Source: Serratia proteamaculans (GTDB lineage: Bacteria; Pseudomonadota; Gammaproteobacteria; Enterobacterales; Enterobacteriaceae). From it: a stretch of DNA of 64,000 bases. Under the pieces are notes generated by a model. That model saw nothing but the letters and a program-made list of their open reading frames with translations. It was not told where the DNA came from and searched no databases. The stretch is from assembly GCF_013337185.1 (NCBI RefSeq), contig NZ_SWDE01000007.1:124001-188000 (forward strand), read 5' to 3'. The position numbers were made by a program, and so were the translations under genes. Shown piece by piece: positions 62,566-64,000 of this stretch. How positions within the stretch are numbered: position 1 is the stretch's first letter; each line of letters starts with the position of its first letter.

Positions 62566-63408
62566 ATGATCACTCAAGCATGGCAGGTGGGGCTGGATAT
62601 ACAAAGTCACTGCGTTCGTGCCCTGGCGGCACAGCGCCGCCGCAATGGCTGGCAACTGCGTCACTGGTGGCAACAAAGGTTGCCGCAACCGGTGCTGCGT
62701 GAGGGCTGCTTGGAGCAGAGTGACGCGCTGATCCAGGCGTTGCGGCAATGGCGGGTTCAGTTACCAAGACATATTTCCTTACGCATTGCTCTGCCCGCGC
62801 AGCGGGTTTTACAGCATCGATTGCCCCTGCCGGACGCCAGGCTGAAAGAGCCGGCACGCGGTGACTACATCACCAGCCAGGGGCTGAAAAAGTTTCCGCT
62901 GGATAGCCAAACATTGGCGCTGGACTACCGTCAATCATTGCCCGAACACGCGACTCTGCTGCTGACCGCCGCCCGCCAGCAAGAGTTGCAACAGTGGCTG
63001 AACTGTCTGCGTCAGGCCAATTTACAGCCGCAGGTGGTTGATATTGCCCCATGCGCACTGCGCGTGATGGCGGCCGCCGCGGGCGTGGCGGGTGAAGCCG
63101 GTTTGCTGCACCGCCTCGATGAAGAATGGCTATGGGTGACCGCACACCGAGCGGAGTTTGCCTATGGCCTGGTATCGATTCGAGAAGCGGACGAGGCAAA
63201 TCAGGCGTTGGCCGCAATGCATGCCGCCTGTCCATCACTCAGCGAACATCAGATTTACTATAGCAGCGTGATGGATGAGCAACCTCCGTCAGGCAGCTTG
63301 TCGTGGTCACCGTTTAGCGCTTTCAGCCAGCTGCGTCCCCCGTTACCCACATTGCCGGCGGCCTTTGTTTTGGCTGGCGGTCTGGCGCTGCGCGCTGAGG
63401 ACAACTGA
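62566..63408 (+). CDS. hofM: PilM-like protein HofM
   Basis: A 280-residue PilM/HofM-type protein, a degenerate actin-fold component of type IV pilus-like assembly systems (DNA-uptake related in enterics). It starts MITQAWQVGLDIQSHCVRALAA, the usual beginning of the family. GGAGG lies 11 bases before this ATG, whereas the ATG at 62548 and the longer frame from 62332 lack such a site or overlap mrcA. The last base of its TGA is shared with the hofN start (TGATG), so translation is coupled. Confidence 0.85.
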   Translation: MITQAWQVGLDIQSHCVRALAAQRRRNGWQLRHWWQQRLPQPVLREGCLEQSDALIQALRQWRVQLPRHISLRIALPAQRVLQHRLPLPDARLKEPARGDYITSQGLKKFPLDSQTLALDYRQSLPEHATLLLTAARQQELQQWLNCLRQANLQPQVVDIAPCALRVMAAAAGVAGEAGLLHRLDEEWLWVTAHRAEFAYGLVSIREADEANQALAAMHAACPSLSEHQIYYSSVMDEQPPSGSLSWSPFSAFSQLRPPLPTLPAAFVLAGGLALRAEDN

Positions 63409-63944
63409 TGTATCAGGTTAATCTTTTGCCCTGGCGCATTCGGGGCCAGCGTCGTCGTTATGCCTTTTGGTTACGCATTTTCATTTTGCAGCTGGTGCTG
63501 GTGCTGGCGGTACTGATGGTGGTCTTTGGCCTGTTGAGTCAGCAGCAGGCACAGCGGCATGAGGCGCTATTGACGCTGATCGGTCAGCAGGCAGAACTGA
63601 CCGAGCGTTATCAACAATTGCAACAGGCGGTGGCACGTCTGGCACGTTTAACTGCGTTGGCGCAACAGTATGACAACAACCTGGTGCATAACCGACGTTA
63701 TCTACAGCTGTTGCAGCAGTTATCCACTTCGCTACCTGATCCGCTGTGGCTTATCGCGCTGGAAAGCCACCCGCAAAATGTCACTTTACGGGGACTTGGC
63801 CGGCGTTATGAAGCGGTGCTTCAGTTTGAACAACAACTGACGGCGTTACCCCTGTTACAGAACTACCGCCTGGCAGAGGTGGTACAGCGCCAGGACGGTC
63901 TGTTCTCGTTTACCTTGGTGGCGCAATGGGGGCCGGGTGGATAA
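63408..63944 (+). CDS. hofN: PilN-like protein HofN
   Basis: A 178-residue PilN/HofN-type bitopic inner-membrane protein. A short cytoplasmic N-terminus with the VNLLPWR motif (PilM-binding in relatives) is followed by one TM (FWLRIFILQLVLVLAVLMVVFGLL, about residues 20-43) and a periplasmic coiled coil rich in Gln (EALLTLIGQQAELTERYQQLQQAVARL). It lies between hofM and the start of hofO. Confidence 0.9.
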   Translation: MYQVNLLPWRIRGQRRRYAFWLRIFILQLVLVLAVLMVVFGLLSQQQAQRHEALLTLIGQQAELTERYQQLQQAVARLARLTALAQQYDNNLVHNRRYLQLLQQLSTSLPDPLWLIALESHPQNVTLRGLGRRYEAVLQFEQQLTALPLLQNYRLAEVVQRQDGLFSFTLVAQWGPGG

Positions 63945-64000
63945 GTCATTACCGCTGTGGTTGGCGAGAGGGCTGGGCTTGCCGGGGTGGAAGCTGTTGT
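63937..64000 (+). CDS. hofO: probable start of hofO (PilO-like), truncated by window end
   Basis: A GTG at 63937 overlaps the hofN stop by 8 bases and opens a frame reading (M)DKSLPLWLARGLGLPGWKLL up to the window edge, with GGGGGCCGGG just upstream as a weak binding site. Position after hofN fits hofO. Only about 21 codons are present, so this rests on context. Confidence 0.5.
   Translation, partial: MDKSLPLWLARGLGLPGWKLL

Overview
The window is a chromosomal segment of an enteric gammaproteobacterium. Gene content and order largely follow the E. coli K-12 asd-glg-glp-mal-bioH-feo-greB-ompR-pck-mrcA neighbourhood. The extra inositol genes and the short intergenic palindromes of the GGGCGCAGCA type suggest Serratia or a close relative (Yersiniaceae). 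That genus call is inference from recalled synteny and was not checked against a database. I saw no rRNA, tRNA, CRISPR array or complete insertion sequence.

Layout. 1-3948: the end of a myo-inositol catabolic operon (iolD partial, iolG, an iolH-type gene, iolE). 3873-4846: a 119-bp direct repeat flanking an AT-rich insert with one lipoprotein gene. 4811-7629: a Tat-exported P1-type peptidase coupled to an aaaT/yhhY acetyltransferase, the Fur-controlled small RNA RyhB, and the pirin yhhW. 7719-11005: a gluconate unit gntR, gntT, gntK with a 28-bp palindromic operator. 11054-12990: yhgN and asd. 13487-23093: the glycogen cluster glgB-X-C-A-P. 23136-27036: glpD and glpE-G-R, all on the minus strand. 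27037-27821: an unusual hairpin-rich stretch with a possible 39-codon ORF. 27822-35586: malT divergent from malPQ, with MalT boxes between. 35669-44870: nfuA, gntX/bioH, a small periplasmic DUF1471 protein, feoABC with a Fur box, tex (yhgF) and greB.

44957-49473 is an accessory island between greB and ompR. It holds a FAH-family hydrolase, a gentisate/salicylate-type cupin dioxygenase, an aldehyde dehydrogenase and a divergent LysR regulator, apparently an aromatic-acid ring-cleavage pathway. 49804-51899 is ompR-envZ. A FitAB/VapBC-type toxin-antitoxin pair sits between envZ and pckA. Then come pckA, hslO-hslR-yrfG, igaA, nudE, mrcA and the start of the hofMNO pilus-assembly-like operon, cut by the window end.

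Functionally the window is dominated by carbon metabolism: inositol, gluconate, glycogen, glycerol-3-phosphate, maltodextrin, gluconeogenesis through PEP carboxykinase, and aromatic acids. Two iron-controlled loci (ryhB, feo) and envelope or stress functions (ompR-envZ, igaA, hslO/hslR, mrcA) fill the rest. The most distinctive points are the repeat-flanked insert after iolE, the aromatic island that lacks a ring hydroxylase, the hairpin-rich region between glpE and malT, and the gntR-gntT-gntK arrangement.
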